A stretch of 64,000 nucleotides of DNA from Cryobacterium psychrophilum. GTDB taxonomy: Bacteria; Actinomycetota; Actinomycetes; Actinomycetales; Microbacteriaceae. How positions within the stretch are numbered: position 1 is the first letter of the stretch; the number at the start of each line of letters is the position of its first letter. Location of the stretch: assembly GCF_004365915.1 (NCBI RefSeq), contig NZ_SODI01000001.1:2790001-2854000 (forward strand), read 5' to 3'. Under the pieces are notes generated by a model. That model worked only from the letters and a program-made list of their open reading frames with translations. It made no database searches and was not told where the DNA came from. Below, in pieces: positions 18,301 to 26,919 of the stretch. The position numbers were made by a program, and so were the translations under genes.

Positions 18301-18841
18301 CGTGCAGAAGGTCGAGGCGCGTGCCCTCACCGACCGGCTCGCATCGTACCTGCTCGACTTTGAACACACCGGGGGAGCGCTGCTGAGCGCCGAAGGCAAC
18401 TTCGCGCTCGACGTCGACGGCGCCGTACTGTCGGGCACGATCGACCGGGTGGAGCGCCTCCGCGACGGACGGGCCGTCATCGTCGATCTCAAGACCGGCA
18501 AGGGTGACCCCACGAGCGACGCCGGGGTCGTCGACCATCCCCAGCTCGGTGCGTACCAGCTCGCATTCACCGAGGGCGTCATCGAGGGGATACCCGCCGA
18601 TATGTCGCTTGCCGGCGCGCGACTCGTGATCGTGTCCTCCGGCACCAATAAGCAGAACTACCGCAATCCCACCCAGCCCGCCTTCGACCCCGAGCAGCTC
18701 GAGGTCTTCCGGGCCAGGGTCGGCGTTGACGCCGCGGGCATGGGGGCGGCCACATTCCTGGCCGAGATCAGTTCTCACTGCCTCGACCCGCGCTCCTACG
18801 GGTCGTGCCGCATTCACGTGATCAAGCAGGTAAGCACATGA
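15359..18841 (+). CDS. adnA: AdnA: helicase-nuclease subunit for double-strand break end resection
   Basis: 1160 residues from GTG. The N-terminal UvrD-like motor has Walker A GAPGTGKTS (residues ~51-59) and Walker B LDDAQEIT. The C-terminal RecB-like nuclease shows GTIIHKVMEE, SGTIDRVERL and VDLKTGKG, the Asp and Lys of a PD-(D/E)XK site. A run of AEPAAS repeats interrupts the motor near residue 420. With AdnB it forms the actinobacterial end-resection machine that unwinds and degrades DNA ends. The stop overlaps the adnB ATG (ATGA), so the subunits are translationally coupled. A damage-type promoter lies directly upstream. Confidence 0.9.
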   Translation: MNTSNLPDTVESEEAMSSGVIAPGVAGSITLDASQRAAIDLPDGLSCSVIGAPGTGKTSTLIELVADRVLGRGYSPSEVLVLVPTRTGATTLRDRLGLRLGIPTNGPLARSANSVAFQIVRNAEAVSGGPAPTLLTGGEQDQIIAELLQGHLDSAASAHDADVPPGSAQATWPHWPDTLGPDVRRLRGFRTELRDLMMRAVEYGVTTAALARYGDSEQRPEWVAAAEFIRGYEDVKDQTRPGQYDSTEMAQFAAAVVAQAPAGAAGEGILGALAGLRLIVLDDAQEITQAALTLLAQFVARGVTVIAFGDPDISTGSFHGAHPDALGRLGAYLNAPGSRGGGDPTHVGPALVLTTVYRHGEGIRGVVREISHRIGTAAAGTQRAARSEGATLASAPPPLEPAGPVGPVPDGQPSTEPAASAEPAASAEPAASAEPAPSNDRVHTFVVDSPAEQLAVIARRLRERHVLNGVPWGRMAVIVRSGSLVPSLSRGLAALEVPTQVSTAQTALRDDYAVRAFILALEVTLGRKPLGAEAAVELLRGPLGGLDPITLRRLRAALRQQELSRSLPGDENADEHTPTDPAPPPRRDRTSDELLAAVFTTPSLLAAIDNRTARRAASCAESLRQAAIENAAGATIEELLWGLWQRSGLAREWKEQSTGTGIVADEANHNLDAVVALFSAAQRYVERTPGAPPVLFLEHLVDTDVPEDTLAPRSLGDAVVVATPSGTINRDFEIVVLAGVQANVWPDLRIRGSLLGAFDLAALASHGESAASTDPRLEVLHDELRMFAQAASRASSELIVTCIKSEENEPSAFLRLLPPPDEASADPDDPSHYPLSLRGLAGRLRADLTRASSPESGSHRSVRAADAAATLTRLADANVPGASVTEWYGLSEPSTQRPLNDPDAGDGPVRVSPSRMSAFETCPLHWLIGQVGGGTSNTAANLGTIIHKVMEESTVRSPDALWQGVEARWDELQFDAEWQSRVQKVEARALTDRLASYLLDFEHTGGALLSAEGNFALDVDGAVLSGTIDRVERLRDGRAVIVDLKTGKGDPTSDAGVVDHPQLGAYQLAFTEGVIEGIPADMSLAGARLVIVSSGTNKQNYRNPTQPAFDPEQLEVFRARVGVDAAGMGAATFLAEISSHCLDPRSYGSCRIHVIKQVST
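16604..16666 (+). repeat. 18-bp tandem repeat encoding AEPAAS in adnA
   Basis: Three perfect copies and one partial copy of an 18-base unit (gagcccgcagcgtccgcc). They encode a Pro/Ala/Glu linker inside the helicase motor of AdnA and should be prone to copy-number change. Confidence 0.85.
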
Positions 18842-21800
18842 CCCCCCAGACTCCTCCCAGCGGCTCGGTCTCCGCGCTGCAGATCGCCGAGGCCCTGACG
18901 CTGCCGCCGCCCACCGTCGAGCAACAGGCGGTGATCGAGGCGCCCCTCACACCCACGCTCGTGGTCGCCGGCGCTGGCAGCGGCAAGACCGAGACCATGG
19001 CGAACCGGGTGCTGTGGCTGCTCGCGAACGGGAAGGCCCGGCCGGATCAGATTCTGGGCCTCACCTTCACGCGCAAGGCTGCCGGAGAGCTCTCGGAGCG
19101 CATCAACAAGCGCATCCTCGAACTCGACAAGGCCGGCCTGCTGCCCACGCACGAGGCCGGGGAACCTGGCGAGAACGTGGCCGACGCGGGCGACCTCTTC
19201 AACACCCCGAGCGTGTCCACCTATAACTCCTTCGCGAGCCGCCTGTTCACCGACAACGCCCTGCTGCTGGGCCGCGAACCCGAGTCGGTGCTGCTCAGCG
19301 AGACCTCCGCCTGGCTTCTCGCCCGCCGTGTGGTCGTTGAACACGGCGACAGCCGTCTCGTACCGTTCGGCCGGAACGTCGATGCCGTCACCGATGCCGT
19401 GCTCGGGCTCAGCCGTGCGCTCGCCGAGAATCCACCCGACTTCGTGCCAGGGGAAGCCCGCGCTCCCCACGACCTCACGGGATTCGCGTCCGGCTTCGGC
19501 TATCTGCGGGACCTGCCGTACGGTAACCCACGTAAGAAGATTCCCTACGGCTGCGTCGAGGACTCCCTCGCGGCCGTTCTGCCGCTCGCCGTGCTCGCCG
19601 ACCTCGCCGCGCAATACAGCGACGAGAAACGTCGGCTCGGCCTGATTGAATTCTCCGACCAGGTGGCCCTGGCGCTCCAGGTGTGCCAGAAGGTTGAGGC
19701 CGTCGTGGCCCGCTACCGCGACCAGTACCGCGTGGTGCTCCTCGACGAATACCAGGACACGTCGGTGCTGCAGACCGAGCTGTTGCACACACTGTTCGCA
19801 CGGCATCCGGTGATGGCCGTCGGCGACCCGCATCAGTCGATTTACGGATGGCGCGGCGCGAGTTCCGCCAACCTGCTCGGCTTCTCCCAGGACTTCGCCG
19901 GTGTCTCCAACCGGCAGGCTCCTGCCATGAGCCTCTCGTACACCTGGCGCAACCCGGTAAGTGTGCTGGATACGGCCAACGCCCTCGTCTCGCCACTGAG
20001 CGAAGCGCTGCGGTCCCGGCCCGACGGTATCCAGGTCGACACCCTCAAGGTGCCGCCGGGAAAGGCGAACGGAACGGTCGAGGCCGTCATGGCCGAAACC
20101 ATGGTCGACGAGGCCACGGCCGTTGCGGCGTGGTTCGCGAAGCGACTGCCGGCGGGGAGCCAGATGTCGGGTGCCCTGCTCTTTCGCGCCCGAAAAGACA
20201 TGGAATTCTTCGCGGAGATCCTGCGTGAGCACGGGGTGCGGGCGCACGTGCTCGGCCTCGGCGGCCTGCTGTCGACGCCCGAGGTCGCCGATGTCGTGAG
20301 CGCACTGCGTGTTGTGCACGACCCCGGCGCGGGAAGCGAACTCGTGCGGTTGCTGAGCGGCGGACGTTTCCGTATCGGGGCCAGGGACCTGCAAGCGCTC
20401 TCTGCGGTCGCCGGCTGGCTCGCCTCCCACGACTGGGCGCAACAGGCCGTTCCGCAGGAGATCAAAGATAAGCTGCGCGCGTCCGTTGCCGTCGATGAGG
20501 GCGCATCCCTTGTCGATGCGCTCGACTTTGTGGCCACCGCCGCGGAGTCCCACCGGCAGCTCGCGGCCTTCAGCGATGACGGCCGGGCGCGCCTTCGTAC
20601 CGCAGGACGCCAACTGGCCTGGCTGCGGTCCCGCGCTGGATTGCCGCTGCTCGATTTCGTGCGACTGATCGAGCAGGAGCTGCTGCTCGACGTGGAGCTC
20701 GTGGCGAACGAGTCCAACGGGCTCGGCCTCGCCAACCTGTATGCCTTCCACGACACGGTGTCCGCCTTTCTCGACGGTGACGAGCAGGGCACCCTCGCCA
20801 GTTTCGTGCGCTGGGTGGGTCGAGCCGAACGCTCCGACGACATGGGTCCGCGACTGGAAGTCGCGGAGCAGGGCACGGTGCAGCTGCTCACCATCCACGG
20901 TGCCAAGGGACTCGAATGGGATTTCGTGGCCATCCCCAACCTCACCGAGAAAAGTCTCCCCGCGCAGAGCCGGGAGACGAGCGGGTGGATGCGCTTCGGC
21001 GAACTGCCCTACGCCTTTCGGGGAGACCGCTCAGAACTACCGGAGCTGGAATGGCGTGAACACGAGACCCAGCTGTCCTACAATGCTGCCTTCACCCAGT
21101 ACAAGGAGGAGCTCGCCGCTCGCCACGACGACGAGGAACGCCGACTGATCTACGTGGCAACCACAAGGTCCCAGCAGGAGCTGTTGCTCACCGGCTCGTT
21201 CTGGGGCAATGGCACCACCCAACGCAAACCGAGTCGCTACCTGCTCGAACTCGAAGAGGCCGGGCTCATCGCCGCCCTGCCGGAGTCGAGCGAGACGGAC
21301 GAGAAGCCCGGTGATGATCGCAGCGGCACCGAATTGTGGCCCTTCGACCCGCTCGGAACTCGTCGCCCGGTCGTGGAGGCCGCGGCGGAGCGTGTGAGGG
21401 AGGCCAACCCCGACCGTGAGACGCGGTGGTCGCACATTGTGACCCTGCTGCTGGAGGAACGGGCGATGCGGCTCGCCGGAATCGATGCCGCCCCGGTTCC
21501 CACCCGAATCCCCGCGTCACGATTCAAGGACTACGTCGACGATCCCATCAAGGTGGCTGCCGCACTCCGGCGCCCCATGCCGGAACGACCGTACCGGGCC
21601 ACGCGGCTCGGGACCCTGTTTCACTCGTGGGTGGAGCAGCGGGCTGGCGGTCTGGACACCGCGGACCTCATCGACTCGCCCCTGTTTGAACGCGACGGGC
21701 TCGACGACGACGGACTCGACGACGACGCGTCCGGTGACGGCACGCTGCCAGGGGACTGGGCTGCGGCCGAACAGGCCGCGCTCGAGCGACTTCAGCGCAC

Positions 21801-22224
21801 GTTCGAGCGGTCACCGTGGGGCGATCGACAGCCGGAAGAGGTAGAGATTGAAATTCACCATCCGATGGCCGGGCAGGTGTTTGTGTGCAAGCTCGATGCC
21901 GTGTACCGCACCGCTGCCGGATACCAAGTGGTCGATTGGAAGACCGGGCGCGCCCCGAAGGATGCCGCCGACCTTGAACTCAAGCAGACGCAATTGGCGC
22001 TCTACCGACTCGCCTACGCACGATGGAAGGGTATCGACCCTGATCTCGTCGACGCCGTGTTCTACTTCGTCGCCGACGACACCATCGTGGCGCCCGATCG
22101 CATCTACTCGGAGGACGACCTGGTGCGCGCGTGGTCGTCGGTGGTCGTGCCGGAGCCGGCAACGGTGCCGGGCAGCGTAATCGGCCCGGTCGCCTCGTCC
22201 CCAGCCGCGGATCCGCCGGACTGA
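18838..22224 (+). CDS. adnB: AdnB: lead helicase-nuclease subunit
   Basis: 1128 residues from the ATG at 18838, which overlaps the adnA stop by four bases; this is the reason for rejecting an upstream GTG. Motor motifs: Walker A VVAGAGSGKTET, LTFTRKAAGEL, Walker B LLDEYQDTS, GDPHQSIYGWRGA, TIHGAKGLEWD and YVATTRSQQE. The C-terminal nuclease includes LGTLFHSWVEQ and CKLDAVYRTAAGYQVVDWKTG, with the catalytic Asp...DWK pattern intact. Both subunits therefore keep nuclease residues, as in mycobacterial AdnAB. The last 121 bases overlap the 3' end of the convergent phosphotransferase-like gene. Confidence 0.92.
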   Translation: MTPQTPPSGSVSALQIAEALTLPPPTVEQQAVIEAPLTPTLVVAGAGSGKTETMANRVLWLLANGKARPDQILGLTFTRKAAGELSERINKRILELDKAGLLPTHEAGEPGENVADAGDLFNTPSVSTYNSFASRLFTDNALLLGREPESVLLSETSAWLLARRVVVEHGDSRLVPFGRNVDAVTDAVLGLSRALAENPPDFVPGEARAPHDLTGFASGFGYLRDLPYGNPRKKIPYGCVEDSLAAVLPLAVLADLAAQYSDEKRRLGLIEFSDQVALALQVCQKVEAVVARYRDQYRVVLLDEYQDTSVLQTELLHTLFARHPVMAVGDPHQSIYGWRGASSANLLGFSQDFAGVSNRQAPAMSLSYTWRNPVSVLDTANALVSPLSEALRSRPDGIQVDTLKVPPGKANGTVEAVMAETMVDEATAVAAWFAKRLPAGSQMSGALLFRARKDMEFFAEILREHGVRAHVLGLGGLLSTPEVADVVSALRVVHDPGAGSELVRLLSGGRFRIGARDLQALSAVAGWLASHDWAQQAVPQEIKDKLRASVAVDEGASLVDALDFVATAAESHRQLAAFSDDGRARLRTAGRQLAWLRSRAGLPLLDFVRLIEQELLLDVELVANESNGLGLANLYAFHDTVSAFLDGDEQGTLASFVRWVGRAERSDDMGPRLEVAEQGTVQLLTIHGAKGLEWDFVAIPNLTEKSLPAQSRETSGWMRFGELPYAFRGDRSELPELEWREHETQLSYNAAFTQYKEELAARHDDEERRLIYVATTRSQQELLLTGSFWGNGTTQRKPSRYLLELEEAGLIAALPESSETDEKPGDDRSGTELWPFDPLGTRRPVVEAAAERVREANPDRETRWSHIVTLLLEERAMRLAGIDAAPVPTRIPASRFKDYVDDPIKVAAALRRPMPERPYRATRLGTLFHSWVEQRAGGLDTADLIDSPLFERDGLDDDGLDDDASGDGTLPGDWAAAEQAALERLQRTFERSPWGDRQPEEVEIEIHHPMAGQVFVCKLDAVYRTAAGYQVVDWKTGRAPKDAADLELKQTQLALYRLAYARWKGIDPDLVDAVFYFVADDTIVAPDRIYSEDDLVRAWSSVVVPEPATVPGSVIGPVASSPAADPPD

Positions 22225-23357
22225 GTCGATCCGCTCTCGCGCCCCTCGGCAGAGTGCTCGTCGCTCGCGTCGTCGTCGTCGTTCAGGCGCGCGAACTCGC
22301 CGGACTCAAGGTCGGCGAAGTTGTAGCTGTCGGTGTGCATCGACGTGTGCTGGTCGTGGTCGTGAGGCCGGCGCGGAGTCTGGTTGAGCATGCTTTCCAC
22401 ATCGCTGACGTCGAGGATCGACCCGGTGTCGGGGGAGAGCGGATGCATGGTGTGGCTGTGCACCGTTTCCACGAGACCGTCGAGCATCACGACAGCATCA
22501 TCGACGATTGACTGGTCGCGCGTCGCCGTGCCATGCAACAGCCAGCGGGCCAGCTCAAGCTCGGCGTACAACATGGCGCGCTGGGTGATGCGGGAATCGC
22601 CGATCTGCCTGGCCGTTGTGTAGGCCACGATGGCGGTCTCCGCGGCGTCCCCCCGAGCGGAAAGCAGCCAATGCAGGTCGTGGGCGGGGTCGCCAACGCA
22701 CAGGCCGGACCAGCCGAGAACGCCCGACACGGAATCGTCGGTGATGAGAAAGGAATCCGCCGACATGGAGCCGTGAATAACCGTGGGAGCGAACTGCCAG
22801 AGCGCGTCGTCATCCGTCGCTGTTTCCCAACGGCGCAGGAGCGCCGCGGGCAGGTAGCCCGTGTCGGCGGTCTGGTCAATCACGTCGATCGCCGCAGTGC
22901 GGCATTCCTCCGCGGTCTGCTGCGGGAGCCCTGCCGTGTTGGCGAAAGCGGTGGGGAGCCCGTGGATGGCGGCGATCGCGCGACCGATCGAGCCGGCAAC
23001 GCCGGCATGCCCCGTGAGCGCATCCGCGTCGAACGTGTCACCGGCGAGCAATTCGTACACGATGGCCCGCGTACCGGAGACCGGTGTCTGGCCCACAAAA
23101 TCCGGCACGTCGAACGGCAAGCGACTGCGGTTGCCCGCCGTGAGCGCGCGCAGGGCGACCAGGTCGGAGGACTGCTCGGTTTCGGCCGCCTGCGTGTTGG
23201 GAACGCGGATGATGAGCGTTCGGTCGTCGGTGCAAACGATGAGAGCCGAGTCGAAAAGTCCGTGCGCGCCGGAGCTGTGGCGACGCGTCCGGGCGACGTC
23301 GAGCCCGGAGACTGCGGAAGTGGCCAACGCGGCTAGAGTGAGATGAGATCTGGCCAT
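22104..23357 (-). CDS. Aminoglycoside phosphotransferase-fold protein lacking catalytic residues
   Basis: 417 residues. The APH/choline-kinase fold is recognisable, including VIHGSMSADSFL and VSGVLGWSGLCVGDPAHDLHWLL. In active members these read HGDxxxxN and xDWxxxxxGDPxxDL; here the catalytic Asp is Ser, the Asn is Ser and the metal-binding Asp is Gly. The protein is therefore probably a pseudo-enzyme. The C-terminal ~80 residues are acidic, His/Ser/Gly-rich and probably disordered. The ATG follows a TAATCT box by seven bases, suggesting a leaderless message; an AGGAGG directly before the ATG is too close to act normally. Its 3' end runs 121 bases antisense into adnB. Confidence 0.75.
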   Translation of the reverse strand: MARSHLTLAALATSAVSGLDVARTRRHSSGAHGLFDSALIVCTDDRTLIIRVPNTQAAETEQSSDLVALRALTAGNRSRLPFDVPDFVGQTPVSGTRAIVYELLAGDTFDADALTGHAGVAGSIGRAIAAIHGLPTAFANTAGLPQQTAEECRTAAIDVIDQTADTGYLPAALLRRWETATDDDALWQFAPTVIHGSMSADSFLITDDSVSGVLGWSGLCVGDPAHDLHWLLSARGDAAETAIVAYTTARQIGDSRITQRAMLYAELELARWLLHGTATRDQSIVDDAVVMLDGLVETVHSHTMHPLSPDTGSILDVSDVESMLNQTPRRPHDHDQHTSMHTDSYNFADLESGEFARLNDDDDASDEHSAEGRESGSTQSGGSAAGDEATGPITLPGTVAGSGTTTDDHARTRSSSE

Positions 23358-23442
23358 GCCTCCTAGATTAGGTCGACTTGCCGTCGCGTGGTTGTTCGCC
23401 ACGCCTCCACAGTATTTTAAGCGCCAAACCGGAGAATTCACT

Positions 23443-24429
23443 ATGTCGTTCACCTTCACGACGCGGTTGCCGCTGTCCCGACACGCGGTTGATCGTGACC
23501 ACATCGAGCGCACCACTCCGGGGCTCCTCGACGAACTCTGGGCGGATACGTCCACTCGCGTGCTCGTGCTCTGGCACGGACGGACGCTGCTCACGACGCC
23601 CCTGCCGGAGGGCGAGACGGTCGCATCCGGTCGCCCCCGGCTCGCGCTCGTTGCCGCCCACCGCATTCCCGCGGACGCCCTTCGCGTGTACCTCGGTCGA
23701 TCGCTTGCCGATGACGAGCTCGAGCCGGCGGGAACGCGACTGGCCGCCGTGGTGCTGACCGACGAGCAGGCCGCGAGCCTCGAACCCAACGAGGCGCTCT
23801 GGGTGGGCCTGCGCACGATTGTCACCGACCTGTCCGACCGGGACGCCGGGCTGTTCACCGAGGCCCTCGGCGTGCTCAACTGGCACGACTCCCACTCACA
23901 TTGCCCGCGCTGTGGAACGCAGACGTCGCCCCAGGACGGCGGCTGGGTGCGGCGCTGCCCCTCGTGCGGCAACCAGGTCTTCCCCCGCACGGACCCGGCC
24001 GTGATCGTTCTCATCACCGATGCGCAGGATCGCATGCTTCTGGGTTCCAACGCACTGTGGGAGAACAATCGCTACTCGCTCCTCGCCGGGTTCGTGGAAC
24101 CGGGGGAACCGCTCGAAGCCGCCGTCGTACGAGAGATGTTGGAGGAGTCCGGGCTGCGGGTGACCCGCCCGGAGTATCTCGGTTCGCAGCCGTGGCCGTT
24201 CCCGGCGTCGATCATGTGCGGCTTCACGGCCCGGCTCGCCGACGACCAGCGCGCCGACGATCTCGTTCCCGATGGCCAGGAGATTCTTGACCTGCGCTGG
24301 TTCACCCGGCAGGAGCTGCGGGACGCCTCCGACTGGCTGATTCTCCCCGGGGCCTCGTCGATTGCCCACGCCATGATCGAGCAGTGGCTCACCGGCGTCC
24401 CCAGCGGCGCACTCGCACCGAAGCCGTGA
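23443..24429 (+). CDS. nudC: NADH pyrophosphatase NudC (Nudix; NAD-capped RNA decapping type)
   Basis: 328 residues from ATG 23443, with GGAG 9 bases upstream. Zinc ribbon CPRCGTQ...CPSCGNQVFPRTDPAVI, Nudix box GFVEPGEPLEAAVVREMLEES, and the downstream SQPWPFPASIM motif that specifies NAD(H) pyrophosphatases (SQPWPFPxS). It hydrolyses NADH to NMNH and AMP and, in E. coli, removes NAD caps from RNA. The stop overlaps the uvrD2 GTG (GTGA), as in the mycobacterial nudC-uvrD2 order. Confidence 0.93.
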   Translation: MSFTFTTRLPLSRHAVDRDHIERTTPGLLDELWADTSTRVLVLWHGRTLLTTPLPEGETVASGRPRLALVAAHRIPADALRVYLGRSLADDELEPAGTRLAAVVLTDEQAASLEPNEALWVGLRTIVTDLSDRDAGLFTEALGVLNWHDSHSHCPRCGTQTSPQDGGWVRRCPSCGNQVFPRTDPAVIVLITDAQDRMLLGSNALWENNRYSLLAGFVEPGEPLEAAVVREMLEESGLRVTRPEYLGSQPWPFPASIMCGFTARLADDQRADDLVPDGQEILDLRWFTRQELRDASDWLILPGASSIAHAMIEQWLTGVPSGALAPKP

Positions 24430-26141
24430 CGATCACGGCGGAGTCCCTGCTGGCCGGACTCGACGATCAGCAGCGCATCGCAGCGGAAGCGCTCATCGGC
24501 CCGGTGTGCATGCTGGCTGGAGCCGGCACCGGCAAGACCCGTGCCATCACGCACCGCATCGCCTATGGCGTGATGAGCGGCGCCTACGCACCCAACCGGG
24601 TGATGGCGCTCACCTTCACCTCCCGTTCGGCCGCCGAACTGCGCGGTCGCCTGCGTCAGCTGGGTGCTGGCGGGGTCGCGGCCCGCACATTCCACGCCGC
24701 GGCCATGTCGCAGCTGAACTACTTCTGGCCGCATGTTGTCGGGGGAGTCGCCCCGCGCATCCTCGATGGAAAGGGTCGGCTGCTTGGCCATGCCGCCGAG
24801 GCGCTGCGGCTCAAACTCGACACCGCAACTCTGCGCGACCTCGCCGCGGAGATCGAGTGGCGCAAGACCAGCGGACTCGGCATCGACCAGTATGCCGCCG
24901 GTATCGCCTCACGTACCCTGCCAGGTCGCCTGGACCTCGACCAGGTTGTGGCCCTGCAGCAAACCTATGAGCGACTCAAGGATGAGCGCAAGCAGATCGA
25001 CTTCGAAGACGTGCTGCTCGCCATGGCCGGAATGATCGAAGCGGAACCCTCGGTTGCCCTACAGGTACGTGAGCAGTACAGATTCTTCGTCGTCGACGAG
25101 TACCAGGACGTCTCGCCCCTGCAACATGACCTGCTCATGCTCTGGCTCGGGGAGCGCCGGGACCTCTGCGTCGTCGGTGACGCGAGCCAGACCATCTATT
25201 CCTTTGCGGGGGCGCGCAGCGAGTACCTGCTGGAGTTTCCCAAGCAATTCACGGATGCCACGGTTGTTCGCCTGGAACAGAACTACCGTTCCACGCCGCC
25301 CATCGTGGCCGCGGCCAACCAGCTCATGCGCGGCCGCGCGGGCGCCCTGACGCTCCACTCAACCTCAACGGCGCCCGGCGTCGACCCCCAGGTGCGCGAC
25401 TACGCCAACGACATGGCCGAGGCGCGCGGCGTCGCCCAGCAGATCCTGGAGCTCATCGAGGCGGGCGCGAAGCCTGAGGACATTGCGGTGCTGTTCCGGG
25501 TGAACGTGCAGGCCTCGCTGTTGGAAACCGCGCTCGGAGACGTGGGTGTGAGCTACCAGATTCGGGGTGCCAAGAGGTTCTTCGACCTGCAGGAGGTGAA
25601 GCAGGCGGTCATGTCGCTGCGCGCGGCATCCGTTTCGATCATGGGGGAGCCGCTGTTCAAAAGCGTCAGTGACGTTCTACGTTCGCTGGGGTGGAGCCAG
25701 ACGGCGCCCGAGGCGCGTGGTGCGGTGCGCGACCGGTGGGAATCGCTCAACGCCATTATGGGCCTGGTCGACCAGGCCCTCCCCGGCACGACGTTCCGCG
25801 CGTTCACCGACGAGCTCATGGAACGTCAGGCCGGGCAGCACGAACCGACCGTGGCTGCCGTCACCCTCGCCACGATGCATTCGGCCAAGGGGCTCGAGTG
25901 GGACACGGTCTTCGTTGTCGGTCTCAGTGAAGGCCTCGTGCCGATCAGCTTCGCGAGCACCTTCGACCAGATTGACGAGGAGCGTCGCCTGCTCTACGTG
26001 GGAATCACCCGTGCCAGGAAGCGGCTCGGTCTGAGCTGGTCGAAGGTCGGAAACCAGCAGCGATCGGGCCGGGAACGGTCTCGTTTTCTGGCAGAGCTCG
26101 GCACGCGCACCGCGCGTGCGCCAGGTGCACGCGGCGCCTGA
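24426..26141 (+). CDS. uvrD2: UvrD2-type superfamily 1 DNA helicase, short form
   Basis: 571 residues from GTG 24426, which overlaps the nudC stop. Motifs: MLAGAGTGKTRAITHRIAYG, LTFTSRSAAELRGRL, FVVDEYQDVSPLQ, VVGDASQTIYSFAGA, TMHSAKGLEWDTVFVVG and LLYVGITRARKRL. All ATPase and helicase motifs are intact. M. tuberculosis UvrD2 (~700 residues) continues into an HRDC domain and tetracysteine region; this protein stops shortly after motif VI, so it lacks HRDC. Role: 3'-5' unwinding in repair. Its 3' end overlaps the convergent next gene by 137 bases. Confidence 0.9.
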   Translation: MTITAESLLAGLDDQQRIAAEALIGPVCMLAGAGTGKTRAITHRIAYGVMSGAYAPNRVMALTFTSRSAAELRGRLRQLGAGGVAARTFHAAAMSQLNYFWPHVVGGVAPRILDGKGRLLGHAAEALRLKLDTATLRDLAAEIEWRKTSGLGIDQYAAGIASRTLPGRLDLDQVVALQQTYERLKDERKQIDFEDVLLAMAGMIEAEPSVALQVREQYRFFVVDEYQDVSPLQHDLLMLWLGERRDLCVVGDASQTIYSFAGARSEYLLEFPKQFTDATVVRLEQNYRSTPPIVAAANQLMRGRAGALTLHSTSTAPGVDPQVRDYANDMAEARGVAQQILELIEAGAKPEDIAVLFRVNVQASLLETALGDVGVSYQIRGAKRFFDLQEVKQAVMSLRAASVSIMGEPLFKSVSDVLRSLGWSQTAPEARGAVRDRWESLNAIMGLVDQALPGTTFRAFTDELMERQAGQHEPTVAAVTLATMHSAKGLEWDTVFVVGLSEGLVPISFASTFDQIDEERRLLYVGITRARKRLGLSWSKVGNQQRSGRERSRFLAELGTRTARAPGARGA

Positions 26142-26919
26142 CCTCGCCGGTTGCGGCGTCGATGACGACCGAGCCGCCCAGCAGCGAGGCGGGATGCTCG
26201 GCCTCGTTCCCCAGCAGGTCGTGGGCGAGAACAGCGACGCGAGCGGCGACCTCGATGGAGAGCCGCGGCGTCTCCGTGGCGGCGGCGCGGCGCACGAGCT
26301 GGCAGGCGAGGGCGGGCCAGGCCGGGTCGAGATCCACGTGCTCGAGTTCCACACACACCAGGCACGGCCCACTGCCGGGTTGCACGAGCGGGCCGATACG
26401 CACCCCCGCGTCACCGTAGATCACCGGAAGGTGCGGCACATCGCGGCGCAACCAGTGGGTGTGACGATCCGGTTGCAGCACGTAGTGCCCAATGAGCACG
26501 GCGAGCGACGGTTGCGTGTTCGCGGGCAGCGCGGCCGACGCGTCGACCAGCCCGAGCTCCTGCAACAGGCCTCCGAGACGCTCCGCCGTTGGCCCGACGC
26601 CGTCGACGATCACGGTCGGGCGAGCCGCGCTGGTGCCCGATGCGCCGGTGCCGGGCGTACTGTGGTCGACGAGCGCCGGCGCCAGCTGTTCGATCAGCCG
26701 GGTCACGGCGGCAGCTGATGCCCCGGCCTCTCGCCCGAGCAACAACGCCCCGGACAGTGGCACGCCCGCGCGCAGACCGGTGATCACCGCCTCCAGCGCG
26801 ACCGTGACCCCGGTCACCACAACCACCGGCCGATCGATTCCCACCTGGATGGTGTCGGGGGTGCGCCACACCAGAGGGAGGCGAGGATTCAGTTGGATGA
26901 GCATGTCACGATGATGCAC
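26005..26919 (-). CDS. Orphan cyclodehydratase/ThiF-like protein (TOMM leader-binding type, Rv3196 position)
   Basis: 304 residues from GTG 26919. The N-terminal part (PRLPLVWRTPDTIQVGI) resembles the leader-peptide-binding winged-helix start of bacteriocin cyclodehydratases. The rest is E1/ThiF-like: a Rossmann-type segment (PTVIVDGVGPTAERLGGLL), then VIYGDAGVRIGPLVQPGSG, with CLVC and a C-terminal CAC that may bind zinc. No YcaO protein, precursor peptide or dehydrogenase is nearby, so it is not part of an obvious azole-peptide cluster. The place next to uvrD2-nudC suggests homology with mycobacterial Rv3196. Function unknown. Confidence 0.6.
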   Translation of the reverse strand: MHHRDMLIQLNPRLPLVWRTPDTIQVGIDRPVVVVTGVTVALEAVITGLRAGVPLSGALLLGREAGASAAAVTRLIEQLAPALVDHSTPGTGASGTSAARPTVIVDGVGPTAERLGGLLQELGLVDASAALPANTQPSLAVLIGHYVLQPDRHTHWLRRDVPHLPVIYGDAGVRIGPLVQPGSGPCLVCVELEHVDLDPAWPALACQLVRRAAATETPRLSIEVAARVAVLAHDLLGNEAEHPASLLGGSVVIDAATGEVRRRVHLAHARCACRALPENETVPGPIAAGFRPSTSSDRAASWHG

